A program made the position numbers and the translations under genes. From a virus, in the IMG/VR virus record IMGVR_UViG_3300033144_000504, positions 1-21,249 of that record: a stretch of DNA of 21,249 bases; one strand, 5' to 3'. The notes beneath the pieces were generated by a model. That model was not told where the DNA came from and searched no databases. It saw nothing but the letters and a program-made list of their open reading frames with translations. Positions within the stretch are counted from its first letter, which is position 1; each line of letters opens with the position of its first letter. Shown piece after piece: positions 1 through 7,833 of this stretch.

Positions 1-1
1 C

Positions 2-550
2 GCAGTTCTTTACAAGTATTCTGATGCTAAAAACGTTTTAGTGTTTGATGACTGTGACTCTGTTTTTCAGGACGATCTTGCTCTTAACATTCTTAAGGCA
101 GCCCTTGACTCAGGTAAGAGCAGAAGAATTTGCTGGAACTCTGATTCAAGTCTTCTTAACAGAGAAGGTATTCCAAACTCTTTTGAGTTCAAAGGTTCAT
201 GTATCTTTATTACTAACTTGAAGTTTCAACACTTGAAGTCTAAGAAGTTACAAGATCACTTAGAAGCCCTTCAGTCAAGGTGTCACTTCTTGGATCTGAC
301 TATCGATTCTGACAGAGATAAAATGCTTAGAATCAAGCAGGTCGACAGGGACGCAGAAGGTGGTTTGTTCAAAGACTACAACTTTGAAAGAGGCGAAGGT
401 GCTGAAATCTTCAAATTCATGGAAGAGAATAGTCACAAACTTAGAGAAATCTCAATGAGAATGGCTCTTAAGATTGCTGACTTATTCAAAGTGACAGGTG
501 TTAATGACTGGAAAGTCTTAGCAGAGTCAACTTGCATGAAGATCAGATAA
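2..550 (+). CDS. AAA-type ATPase, 3' part of gene (5' end outside window)
   Basis: The frame is open from base 2 to the TAA at 548-550 and has no convincing start, so this is the C-terminal part of a longer protein. The visible 182 residues begin just before a Walker B-like strand, VLVFDDCDSVF. It is followed by a GSCIFITN segment that fits sensor 1 of an AAA ATPase. The Walker A loop would lie upstream of the window. The GTG at base 41 is inside the Walker B strand (the V of VLVFDD) and is not a credible start. Similar single-domain ATPases occur in marine T4-like phages, where their role is unknown to me; ATP-driven remodelling of DNA or protein is the general family activity. A strong terminator follows 18 bases after the stop, so this gene ends its transcription unit. 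Confidence 0.75.
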   Translation, partial: AVLYKYSDAKNVLVFDDCDSVFQDDLALNILKAALDSGKSRRICWNSDSSLLNREGIPNSFEFKGSCIFITNLKFQHLKSKKLQDHLEALQSRCHFLDLTIDSDRDKMLRIKQVDRDAEGGLFKDYNFERGEGAEIFKFMEENSHKLREISMRMALKIADLFKVTGVNDWKVLAESTCMKIR

Positions 551-567
551 CTCTGTGTCAGGAGTTG

Positions 568-594
568 GGGGCGGCTTAGGTCGCCCCTTTTTTA
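568..594 (+). terminator. Rho-independent terminator
   Basis: GGGGCG (568-573) pairs with CGCCCC (582-587). The stem can extend inward by a G-T and a C-G pair around a TTAG loop. A run of T (588-593) follows directly. It lies just after the ATPase gene and before the next transcription unit, which fits an intrinsic terminator. Confidence 0.92.
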
Positions 595-629
595 TTACCG
601 TTTTTATAGGTTAAAAGGACAAAAGGAAG

Positions 630-635
630 TATAAT
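630..635 (+). promoter_or_regulatory. -10-like TATAAT abutting the start codon
   Basis: TATAAT ends six bases before the ATG at 642, which would place transcription start on the A of the start codon. No good -35 hexamer is visible at 16-18 bases. AGGAAG (624-629) is present but 12 bases from the ATG, longer than is usual for a ribosome binding site. See the finding on leaderless genes. Confidence 0.45.
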
Positions 636-641
636 ATCAAC

Positions 642-1763
642 ATGAATATTGAAATGCAAACTAAGGAACAAGTCATCTTTTTTATGATGTCTACCTCTAT
701 TAGTTTATCTCATTACGATTACAAGTTTATATCAAACATGCAGTCCTTGACCCATGACAAAAAGCAGATTACATCTGGTCAAGCAGAGTTGTTTGATAAA
801 CTTTTGCACAAGTACAGAAAGCAATTTGCAACTAACGGGTTTGACTCAGGCGAATTAGTTATGTTGCCTTGGAAATGTCCTATTGTACCCAGTCTTCCTA
901 AATACACAAATGCTAATGTTGATTATGATGAGAGTACAAATCAATTGACTATTAGAGTCCCTTTTAAAAAGGACTTTATCTCTAACTTTAGAAAGGCAAT
1001 GAATGATCAATTTCCAGTTAATGATATAAACAACTCTGGAGATATTTGGCAGTGGCAAACTGAAAGTAAACGATACGAAGCAAAGCCTACTACCAGTGCA
1101 TTAAAGTTAGCATACGAAATATTGCCTCAATACTTTACAACAGTGTATCATAATGAAGTAAAAGACGTAATTCAAACATTAGAACAAACTGAAATAGAAT
1201 ACAAAGACCCGACATTGGTCTGCGTTGACGGAAAATATTCTATTGAATGTTCTAATTACGTGTTGGATGAGTTACTTGCAGACGTAACTTTGAATAACAC
1301 ACCTCAATGTCTATATCGAATGTCACAATTAGGTATAAATGTTGATGAGTCAGTCACACAGAACGATGAGAAATTATTGTTCGCATCATCTTATATTGTA
1401 GAATGTGATATAGATGATATCAACGATTGGTGTGAGTGGCTTAAAGAGTTGGATGTGGATGAAATTCTGTTAGGACGTGGCAGCCCACAATCCGGCGCAC
1501 TAGAACGAGTCACTGGTCGTTCAGCAGGCTTAGAAATCTTTAAAGAAGCACGGAATGCTTTTAAAGAATATGAGTTTGTAATGCATAAGAGTAGAGACTT
1601 ACTAGATAGTGAAAGTGCCTACTCATATGAAGGACCAAGCAGTACCAGTCTTCCTGTTTTAGTGCAATTTAACTCAATCGTTGAACCCGAACAATGTCAC
1701 GGGGCAGATCGCAATGGCAAAATTATTATAATTACAAATAGGAGAACCGTAAATATATCATAA
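642..1763 (+). CDS. Conserved phage protein of unknown function
   Basis: This 373-residue protein is not recognised with certainty. Near the N-terminus (about residues 36-60) it has a segment, ITSGQAELFDKLLHKYRKQF, of a kind I recall at the start of some phage helicase-associated proteins. There is no signal peptide, membrane segment or nucleotide-binding loop. The protein is acidic in its middle part. It opens the unit after the terminator at 568-594, and its stop overlaps the ATG of the receptor gene by one base (TAATG), so the two are probably co-transcribed. UvsW lies one gene further on, so a role in recombination or replication is possible but is only inferred from context. Confidence 0.8.
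   Translation: MNIEMQTKEQVIFFMMSTSISLSHYDYKFISNMQSLTHDKKQITSGQAELFDKLLHKYRKQFATNGFDSGELVMLPWKCPIVPSLPKYTNANVDYDESTNQLTIRVPFKKDFISNFRKAMNDQFPVNDINNSGDIWQWQTESKRYEAKPTTSALKLAYEILPQYFTTVYHNEVKDVIQTLEQTEIEYKDPTLVCVDGKYSIECSNYVLDELLADVTLNNTPQCLYRMSQLGINVDESVTQNDEKLLFASSYIVECDIDDINDWCEWLKELDVDEILLGRGSPQSGALERVTGRSAGLEIFKEARNAFKEYEFVMHKSRDLLDSESAYSYEGPSSTSLPVLVQFNSIVEPEQCHGADRNGKIIIITNRRTVNIS
1749..1755 (+). promoter_or_regulatory. Possible late-type promoter GTAAATA before the receptor gene
   Basis: GTAAATA ends seven bases before the ATG at 1763. It resembles the phage's other TAAATA elements, and transcription from it would begin about two bases before the start codon. The only purine-rich ribosome site, AGGAGA (1740-1745), is 17 bases from the ATG and would be lost from such a transcript. 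A TATAAT at 1727-1732 lacks a -35 partner. Confidence 0.3.
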
Positions 1764-3361
1764 TGTTTAAAATATCAGAAGAAGAAAAAAACTTCCACAT
1801 AAATTTTAGTCCTTTATATGCAGTAATAGTATTCATGCTATTCATGTTGTGGGCTAACGAAACACAATCGCAAGAAATTGAAGAAGTACTAGTAACAGGT
1901 GCGTACACTTACGAAACTGAATCAGATCCATCTAATGACGTAAATGTTTTAGAGTCAATTATACCTGAAGCAACAATATCTGGGGGTTACGGTTCTTTCA
2001 TGGGGTACAATGAACGTGGTACTCAAACTATACACACAACTATTTTTAGAAATGGTGTTCCTGCTAATGACGCCGGTAGTGGATGGTATGACTTCGGTCA
2101 TGATTTTGCGACAGGCAATGAAAAAGTAAAAATAGTAAATGGACCAACATCAGTTTTATATGGATCTGGTAGTTTGGGCGGTGCGATTTTTATTACTGAT
2201 GACCTGCAAGATGGCTCAGTCATTAGAGTCGGTGATACTACATTTGTCAGTCATACAAAGAACGGACTTAATCTTAGTTACTTTGATGCGAACAATGATA
2301 GTGTAAGAACTGACAATGATGAAAAAGACGGATACAATAACTTTACACTCAAAGGACAAAAAGAGTTTGGTGATTGGAAAGTAAATGTGTCTGGTACATC
2401 ATACGACTATGACTATGACAATTGTTATACTGCAAGTTTCTCACAGTCAAATGATTGTGTGCAATCAGGAAACAAAGGAACCTTATCAGTAAGGAATGAT
2501 AACTACACATTTGGTTATACATTTAATGATGCTGAATACGACACTGAAGGTGTGCAAACATACGAAAGTGAAGCAGAAAGAGCCTATGTAGATACTAGAC
2601 ATCAAGTTGGATCTACCCTAGTAGGTGGAACTGTAGAATATGAAAAGTATTCAGAATTTAGTAAGAACGAAATTTCAGTATATTCATTAACTGACTTTGA
2701 TTGGTTTGATCTAGGTTTTAGATTAAGTGAAGATGCATTTGTATATCGTGTAGGTGCAGAACGTGACAATTGGTTTGGTAGTTTCGGTACATCATATCGT
2801 AACCCAACTCTTTATGAACTGAATGGTGATGCTTGGACTTTACCTAACAAAAGTTTAGACCCTGAAGAAGCAGTAGGTGGAGAGATTGGATACAAGAACT
2901 TTACAGTATTCAAATACAAATTTAGTGAAGGTATCGATTACAGTTTTTCAGAATCAAAGTTTGTCAATACTGGTTCATACGATACTGAAGGCATTAGATA
3001 TACAAACGGGTTCTCAGTTAAGAGACTTAACATTACTAACATTGGTATAGAGTTAGGGTACACTAACAGTGATCAACCTCGTATTCCTGAATACAAAGCA
3101 ATCATTACATCTACAACTGACTTAGGTGGATATGATATCTCATTTAGATACACTGGACTATTCAACAGAGAGCCCGGTGCATATGATGGCACAGCAATGT
3201 TAGATCATGTTAGTTCACTTGACTATAAGATTGAGAAAACATTCCCTAACTTCTTGCTTTCATTTACAGTAAGAGATATACTTGATAATGACTTTGAGTT
3301 TGTACCTAACTACTCAGCAGGTGGTTTAGAATACTTCTTAACACTACAATTTAGGCCGTAA
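1763..3361 (+). CDS. TonB-dependent outer-membrane receptor homologue
   Basis: This 532-residue protein looks like a compact TonB-dependent transporter, a 22-strand outer-membrane barrel with a plug that imports iron-siderophores, vitamin B12 or similar ligands using host TonB-ExbBD. Residues 1-37 form a signal peptide with a hydrophobic core at about 18-31 (LYAVIVFMLFMLWA). A TonB-box-like IEEVLVTG follows at 39-46. The plug (about 47-150) has the expected FRNGVPAND at 95-103 (like the family's IDGVPxN) and VKIVNGPTSVLYGSGSLGG at 122-140 (like VEVLRGPxSxLYGSxxxGG). It seems about 20-30 residues shorter than usual at its start. The rest has alternating aromatic/polar barrel-like strands, with a Cys221-Cys232 pair that could close an external loop. 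It ends in LEYFLTLQFRP, close to the family's aromatic C-terminal strand. Overall length is near BtuB (about 594 residues precursor). It sits between phage genes, with a one-base overlap upstream and four bases before uvsW. The ligand cannot be read from sequence. It could instead mask receptors or compete for TonB. Confidence 0.85.
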   Translation: MFKISEEEKNFHINFSPLYAVIVFMLFMLWANETQSQEIEEVLVTGAYTYETESDPSNDVNVLESIIPEATISGGYGSFMGYNERGTQTIHTTIFRNGVPANDAGSGWYDFGHDFATGNEKVKIVNGPTSVLYGSGSLGGAIFITDDLQDGSVIRVGDTTFVSHTKNGLNLSYFDANNDSVRTDNDEKDGYNNFTLKGQKEFGDWKVNVSGTSYDYDYDNCYTASFSQSNDCVQSGNKGTLSVRNDNYTFGYTFNDAEYDTEGVQTYESEAERAYVDTRHQVGSTLVGGTVEYEKYSEFSKNEISVYSLTDFDWFDLGFRLSEDAFVYRVGAERDNWFGSFGTSYRNPTLYELNGDAWTLPNKSLDPEEAVGGEIGYKNFTVFKYKFSEGIDYSFSESKFVNTGSYDTEGIRYTNGFSVKRLNITNIGIELGYTNSDQPRIPEYKAIITSTTDLGGYDISFRYTGLFNREPGAYDGTAMLDHVSSLDYKIEKTFPNFLLSFTVRDILDNDFEFVPNYSAGGLEYFLTLQFRP

Positions 3362-3365
3362 TTAA

Positions 3366-4826
3366 ATGCCAGGAATAGCAACATTAAAAATTAAAGATGA
3401 AGTCAATCTAAAAATTGATGGACTTGAGTTAGATGCTCGTAGGGCACTAATGCAAAAGTTTGAGTTTGAGGTTCCTGGCGCACGTTACATGCCCAGTGTT
3501 AAGTTGGGAAGGTGGAACGGTAAGGTTAGTTATTGTAGTCTTGCCGGTTCTACTTACATCAATCTATTAGAAGACATTGTTCCTATCTTAGAAGAACTGA
3601 ACTATACAATTGAATTGGAAGACATGCGTGAATATCAAACGCAGTTTCAATTTGAAGAAGTTCATAAAGATTCTTTTAAAGACGTACTGTGGCCTAAAGG
3701 ACATGTCTGTGAGGGGCAACCAATTGAACTTAGAGACTATCAAGTTCAAGTTGTTAATGAGTTCTTAAAGAATCCTCAATCGATACAAGAAGTGGCTACA
3801 GGCGCAGGAAAGACTATTATGACAGCCGCACTAAGTAAAAGTGTAGAATCATATGGTCGAAGTATTGTGATCGTACCTAACAAAAGTTTAGTATCACAAA
3901 CCGAAGAAGATTATATCAACATGGGTTTAGATGTAGGTGTATACTTTGGTGATCGTAAAGAATATTTTAAACAACATACTATTTGTACTTGGCAATCTCT
4001 AAACATTCTATTAAAGAATACGAAAAGAGGTGAAGTAGAATGTACTATAGGAGAGTTCATTGAAGGTGTTGTTTGTGTCATTGTAGATGAAGTACATATG
4101 GCAAAAGCAGATGCATTGAAGCAACTGTTAACAGGCGTAATGTCACATGTTCCCATCAGATGGGGACTAACAGGAACCGTACCCAAAGCAAAGTATGAAT
4201 CAATTGCTTTGCAAGTAAGTTTAGGTCCTGTTATTAATAAACTATCTGCAAAAGAATTGCAGGATAAAGGAGTACTTGCTAAGTGTCACGTGAACATAGT
4301 ACAGTTACAAGACGAACAGGAGTTCAGTAACTATCAAAGTGAACTAAAACATTTACTCAGTGATGAAAAACGATTAGATAAGATGGCGAGTCTGATTGAT
4401 ACAATACAGGAGTCGGGTAATACTTTGATTCTTGTTGATCGTATCGCGGCAGGACATGCCCTTGTTGAACGTTTAGATGATGCAGTCTTTGTATCAGGAG
4501 GCATGAAAGTAAATGACAGAAAAGAAGAATATGATGACGTTGCCATTAGTGATAATAAAATCATTGTTGCTACTTATGGCGTGGCTTCTACTGGTATCAA
4601 TATTCCTAGGATTTTTAATCTTGTACTCATTGAACCAGGTAAGAGTTTTGTTCGTGTCATACAGTCAATCGGTCGTGGCATTCGTAAAGCAGAAGACAAA
4701 GACTTTGTTCAAATCTGGGACTTAACTAGTTCTTGTCGTTTTGCGAAAAGACACTTAACTCAACGTAAACATTTTTATAGAGAAGCAAACTATCCGTTTG
4801 TCGTAGAAAAATTAAACTACAAATGA
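3366..4826 (+). CDS. uvsW: UvsW-type SF2 DNA/RNA helicase
   Basis: This 486-residue protein matches T4 UvsW (about 500 residues), which unwinds R-loops and remodels or reverses replication forks during recombination-dependent replication. A small N-terminal DNA-binding domain (about 1-105, with GRWNGKVS at 48-55) precedes the two RecA-like lobes. The Q-motif-like ELRDYQ is at 121-126, Walker A ATGAGKT at 144-150, the DEVH box at 241-244, GLTGT (motif III) at 267-271 and QSIGRGIR (motif VI) at 433-440. All the main superfamily 2 motifs appear intact. The ATG lies four bases after the receptor gene's stop and has no clear Shine-Dalgarno site, so translation may be coupled to the receptor. The 49 bases after it carry a promoter. 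Confidence 0.95.
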   Translation: MPGIATLKIKDEVNLKIDGLELDARRALMQKFEFEVPGARYMPSVKLGRWNGKVSYCSLAGSTYINLLEDIVPILEELNYTIELEDMREYQTQFQFEEVHKDSFKDVLWPKGHVCEGQPIELRDYQVQVVNEFLKNPQSIQEVATGAGKTIMTAALSKSVESYGRSIVIVPNKSLVSQTEEDYINMGLDVGVYFGDRKEYFKQHTICTWQSLNILLKNTKRGEVECTIGEFIEGVVCVIVDEVHMAKADALKQLLTGVMSHVPIRWGLTGTVPKAKYESIALQVSLGPVINKLSAKELQDKGVLAKCHVNIVQLQDEQEFSNYQSELKHLLSDEKRLDKMASLIDTIQESGNTLILVDRIAAGHALVERLDDAVFVSGGMKVNDRKEEYDDVAISDNKIIVATYGVASTGINIPRIFNLVLIEPGKSFVRVIQSIGRGIRKAEDKDFVQIWDLTSSCRFAKRHLTQRKHFYREANYPFVVEKLNYK

Positions 4827-4840
4827 TTTCACCAATTAAC

Positions 4841-4869
4841 TTGATTAAACTGCAGGGAGCAGATATAAT
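4841..4869 (+). promoter_or_regulatory. Sigma70-like promoter, predicted leaderless start
   Basis: TTGATT (4841-4846), a 17-base spacer and TATAAT (4864-4869) form a near-consensus promoter. TATAAT ends six bases before the ATG at 4876, so transcription should start on the A of the start codon. The nearest purine-rich stretch, GGGAG at about 4856-4860, lies inside the spacer and would not be in the mRNA. Confidence 0.75.
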
Positions 4870-4875
4870 AACAAA

Positions 4876-5376
4876 ATGAGAATACTAACATTAGAAGACG
4901 AATATTATAATTTAGAAACGTTACCAGAAGAAATCGATGACCTTCGATTTGCAATTTTAGATAATTCTAATCCTACATTCGTGGATTACTATTATATTCC
5001 ACTTATCTTTTTAGAGTCATTCAATGCTCCAGCAGTTGTATTGCAAGTGGGAGATAAGCAGATTAAGATGCCAGTTGATTGGCAAGTGTTGATCGGTGAT
5101 GAAGAAGGTGGAGACTTAGAAACACTTCCATTATCGTCTTTAAATGACAGAGGCTTTTCAGTCTTCTCATTTAATCCGTTGTCATCATTCTCTCCAGGCT
5201 TTCTTCCTATAGAGATTATCGATATCTATTCAGATGTAACTTGGTATGCACCAAGACTACGTAATGGACAATTCTTGTGCGTACCCTTAGACGATGGTCC
5301 TAAGCCAAGGTGTATTTACTTTGTTAAAGAGATCAGTCGTAATTGTGAGGTAGTAGATTATGCACAGGTATTCTAA
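4876..5376 (+). CDS. Conserved T4-like marine phage protein, unknown function
   Basis: This is a 166-residue acidic soluble protein. It has no signal peptide, membrane segment or recognised catalytic motif. I recall related proteins in T4-like cyanophages, marked by the segment MPVDWQVLIGDEE...LPLSSLNDRGFSVFSFNPLSSF (about residues 70-115), but no function for them. It begins a transcription unit with its own strong promoter and apparently leaderless start. Its TAA overlaps the ATG of the next gene (TAATG), so the two are likely translationally coupled. Its neighbours belong to DNA metabolism, so a role there or in transcription is possible but not shown. Confidence 0.8.
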   Translation: MRILTLEDEYYNLETLPEEIDDLRFAILDNSNPTFVDYYYIPLIFLESFNAPAVVLQVGDKQIKMPVDWQVLIGDEEGGDLETLPLSSLNDRGFSVFSFNPLSSFSPGFLPIEIIDIYSDVTWYAPRLRNGQFLCVPLDDGPKPRCIYFVKEISRNCEVVDYAQVF

Positions 5377-6653
5377 TGGCTAGAGCAAAAACTCCAACAG
5401 ACGAAAAGTTTGAAAAGCAAGACTTTAATCTGTTCGAGGCAATAGCGGCAATCGATAAAAAAGATTACGGTTATTATGACAGATTAACAGCGGAGCAACA
5501 AAAGAAGTTTGTTCCGTTTATGATGTTGCATTGGATAAGTGTTGTAAAAGGTAAACGTGAGTTGTCACAATACTATTTACAAAGTGTTGACTATCATGCC
5601 AACAAACATTTGTTTAATGAAAACATTATGCATCATCCTAAATTACAATGGTTGATGTTATGTGCGGCAAGCCCGGGCATTGGTAAGCAATATCATCAAT
5701 GGATCCCTCATATCAAACAAGGTGTCAGTAAGTTAAAAGATAATGCAAAACCCAAAGACATAAAGGATTATTATAAAAAGGTATATCCTAAACTAACAGC
5801 AGGAGAACTGACTGAGATAGCAAAGTTGTTTTGTGAACAACACAAACGCAAAATGTATCTAGCAGAAAAGTTTCCAGAACTAAAATTTGATGAGGTAGAA
5901 TTACTTAGTGAACTCGTTACAGATAATGAAATCGAAGAAATAATGAAATCGAAGAATACGAAAAAGAACTTGGCAACTAAAAAGTTTGGTTGTGAATTTT
6001 GCGGCAGAAGTTTTGCAAAAGAAAGTACTATTGATAAACATCTTTGCGAACAGAAACGCAGATATGGCGATAAGAACCTTAAGGGTAATCGTATAGGTTT
6101 CAACGCATGGTTAAACTTCTATGCACAAAACACTTCTAGCAAAAAGCAAAAGACTTATATAGACTTTACTAAAAGTTCTTATTATCTAGCCTTTGTCAAA
6201 TTCGGTCATTACTGTGTTAACACAAGATGTATTAATGTCAATCGTTATGCAGATTGGTTGCTTAGAAATCAAATTAGAATTGATAGTTGGAATAGTGATA
6301 AAAACTACACTAAGTTTATTATTGAATATCTGAGACAAGAAAATGCTTTAGATGCAATTGCTCGTAGCATGGAGACTCTTATCGAAATTTGTAAAGATGA
6401 TCAGATAGAAAGTAAAGATGCATTTAGATATGGTGCTCCAAACAGAATCTGTTATGAAGTCACAACAGGAAGAGTATCGCCTTGGTCTTTGTATCATAGT
6501 GAGTCTGGTTTAGAGTTTTTAAGTAAGTTAGATGAAGTACAACAAAAGATGGTATTAGAATACATTGATCCTGAAAAGTGGGCAATTAAATTTAAACGTG
6601 ATGAAGATGCCGTCAATGAAGTAAAAGAGTTATTGAGGCAAGCCGGATATTGA
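5376..6653 (+). CDS. Clamp-loader small subunit-like (gp62-type) N-terminus joined to a C2HC zinc-finger protein
   Basis: The 425-residue protein seems to hold two modules. Residues about 17-115 (FNLFEAIAAIDKKDYGYYD...FVPFMMLHWIS...HPKLQWLML...GIGKQYHQWI) follow the pattern of T4-like gp62, the small clamp-loader subunit that helps load the sliding clamp. This match is from memory and is moderate only. Residues about 203-425 start with a zinc-binding motif, C206-x2-C209-x12-H222-x-C224, followed by a basic EQKRR. This resembles a conserved phage zinc-finger protein family that I recall as a stand-alone gene. A charged, helical linker (about 115-200) joins them. The start ATG overlaps the upstream stop, and the TGA overlaps the TTG start of the next gene. 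DNA binding by the finger part is likely but inferred. Confidence 0.7.
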   Translation: MARAKTPTDEKFEKQDFNLFEAIAAIDKKDYGYYDRLTAEQQKKFVPFMMLHWISVVKGKRELSQYYLQSVDYHANKHLFNENIMHHPKLQWLMLCAASPGIGKQYHQWIPHIKQGVSKLKDNAKPKDIKDYYKKVYPKLTAGELTEIAKLFCEQHKRKMYLAEKFPELKFDEVELLSELVTDNEIEEIMKSKNTKKNLATKKFGCEFCGRSFAKESTIDKHLCEQKRRYGDKNLKGNRIGFNAWLNFYAQNTSSKKQKTYIDFTKSSYYLAFVKFGHYCVNTRCINVNRYADWLLRNQIRIDSWNSDKNYTKFIIEYLRQENALDAIARSMETLIEICKDDQIESKDAFRYGAPNRICYEVTTGRVSPWSLYHSESGLEFLSKLDEVQQKMVLEYIDPEKWAIKFKRDEDAVNEVKELLRQAGY

Positions 6654-7042
6654 ACACAGTAGAAGTACACTTACAATTTTATCAATTGGATGGTCGATGG
6701 AAAGGACATGACATGTTTAAGTGGTGTTGTGTTACTAAAACTCCTCCTAAGTATGAACGTTTTCATCCTAGACCTCTAGCACATTCTGATTTGTCTTCTA
6801 TCATAAATTTTAATAAAGTACGAGATTGGTGTTGGGATACATGGGGACCTAGTTGTGATATGAAAGATTATGACAGGGTGCATGAACTGTCAAACTTTAT
6901 GAGCCTTGCACAATACAATGACAGTACATACGATACACTAAATGAAAACTGGTGTTGGTCTAATGAAGAAGATCATAAGCAACGTAGAATATATCTAGCA
7001 GGTGATGAAGAACGTGTGTGGCTAGAAACGAGGTGGCAATGA
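6650..7042 (+). CDS. Small Trp/Cys-rich protein, possibly Api92-like
   Basis: This is a 130-residue protein. The start is taken as TTG at 6650, overlapping the upstream TGA in TTGA; GAGG at 6635-6638 is 11 bases before it. An internal ATG at 6704 is a less likely alternative because it would leave a 50-base gap in otherwise overlapping genes. The protein is rich in Trp and Cys. Its middle part (INFNKVRDWCWDTWGPSCDM, about residues 46-65) recalls the WxxxNWGTKW pattern of Api92-like proteins with a ferredoxin-like fold, but this is a weak resemblance. No catalytic motif is seen. The stop overlaps the next start (ATGA). Function unknown. Confidence 0.7.
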   Translation: MNTVEVHLQFYQLDGRWKGHDMFKWCCVTKTPPKYERFHPRPLAHSDLSSIINFNKVRDWCWDTWGPSCDMKDYDRVHELSNFMSLAQYNDSTYDTLNENWCWSNEEDHKQRRIYLAGDEERVWLETRWQ

Positions 7043-7833
7043 GTCAATGGCACGGTGGAAAAGGTTCCGCACCTAGAAAGGGTGAGAATCAAAAAGCCTA
7101 TGCCGCTAACTATGATCGTATCTTTGGTCAAGTATCTAAACTTTCACATGAAGGTCGTGGCTTTGACATCAAAAAGAATGTCATATCAGACGACCTTATT
7201 CAACGTATAAACGATAGAAAAGATGAACTCTACCCTGTACGAGCATCCACACATAAGAAGCAGTATGCAGAAGCAGAGGCATGTAAAAAACTGTTTGGCA
7301 TTGCTGTATGGTGGAGTCAACTTACAGATGATTGGGACGAAGTAAAAGAGATACATGAACTTATCTATCCTGAAATTAGCAAACATTTAGATGATGCAGT
7401 ATTCTATGCAAGTGATATCGTAACAATCAATGGTCCAAGCAGATGGGTAGGACCTCACATTGATACACCGCATCGATTTAAAAAATATAATAAAAGAGAA
7501 AACAATGATGTCTGTGGCATACAAGTTATCATTCCACTTGATGACTTAGACAAAGACACAGGAGCAACTGGACTTATCCCTTACAGTCATCAGAAAGATT
7601 GGGATATACAAGATTGCTATGAAGGTTTGCATGATGAATACTTTTTAGAAAATGCAGAACAGTATGATATGCCAAAAGGTAGTATCTTGTTTTATAATAC
7701 TCGTTTGATGCATTCTACTATGCCATTGCATTTACCCAAAAAACGTTCCATTCTATTGATTAATTACCTCAGAAGTGATATAATAGTAGAAATAAGAAAC
7801 GAAGATAACGTATGGAGTAGTAATGGCAAATGA
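7039..7833 (+). CDS. PhyH-family Fe(II)/2-oxoglutarate dioxygenase with a phage N-terminal peptide domain
   Basis: This 264-residue protein belongs to the phytanoyl-CoA dioxygenase-like (PhyH) fold of Fe(II)/2-oxoglutarate oxygenases, which hydroxylate small molecules, lipids or modified bases. The iron facial triad is visible as H140-x-D142 (GPHIDTPH) and H225 (RLMHSTMP). R236 (KKRSILL) is the likely 2-oxoglutarate binder. Residues 1-30 (WHGGKGSAPRKG at 4-15, then NYDRIFG at 24-30) match a short phage peptide that I know mainly as a separate small gene, so this looks like a fusion. ATG 7039 is chosen because GAGGTGG (7030-7036) precedes it and it overlaps the upstream stop as ATGA; a GTG at 7018 is also in frame. 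The substrate is unknown. Confidence 0.88.
   Translation: MSQWHGGKGSAPRKGENQKAYAANYDRIFGQVSKLSHEGRGFDIKKNVISDDLIQRINDRKDELYPVRASTHKKQYAEAEACKKLFGIAVWWSQLTDDWDEVKEIHELIYPEISKHLDDAVFYASDIVTINGPSRWVGPHIDTPHRFKKYNKRENNDVCGIQVIIPLDDLDKDTGATGLIPYSHQKDWDIQDCYEGLHDEYFLENAEQYDMPKGSILFYNTRLMHSTMPLHLPKKRSILLINYLRSDIIVEIRNEDNVWSSNGK
7756..7784 (+). promoter_or_regulatory. Sigma70-like promoter inside the dioxygenase gene
   Basis: TTGATT (7756-7761), a 17-base spacer and TATAAT (7779-7784) with an extended -10 TG two bases upstream (7776-7777) form a near-ideal promoter. Transcription should begin near 7791, giving a leader of about 32 bases ahead of the exonuclease ATG at 7823 with GGAG at 7815-7818. 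It would express the exonuclease-to-deformylase genes independently of upstream genes. Confidence 0.75.

Noticed and set aside
41-550. GTG at 41 as start of the first gene
   Set aside because: The frame is open upstream to base 2 and the GTG lies inside the Walker B strand, so the gene starts before the window.
898-904. CTAAATA inside the gene at 642-1763
   Set aside because: It is in mid-gene with no gene start near it. It shows that this motif alone occurs by chance in AT-rich DNA, so position relative to a start is needed.
7018-7038. GTG 7018 as start of the dioxygenase
   Set aside because: ATG 7039 has a GAGGTGG ribosome site and forms an ATGA overlap with the upstream stop, and the N-terminal phage peptide begins at this Met.
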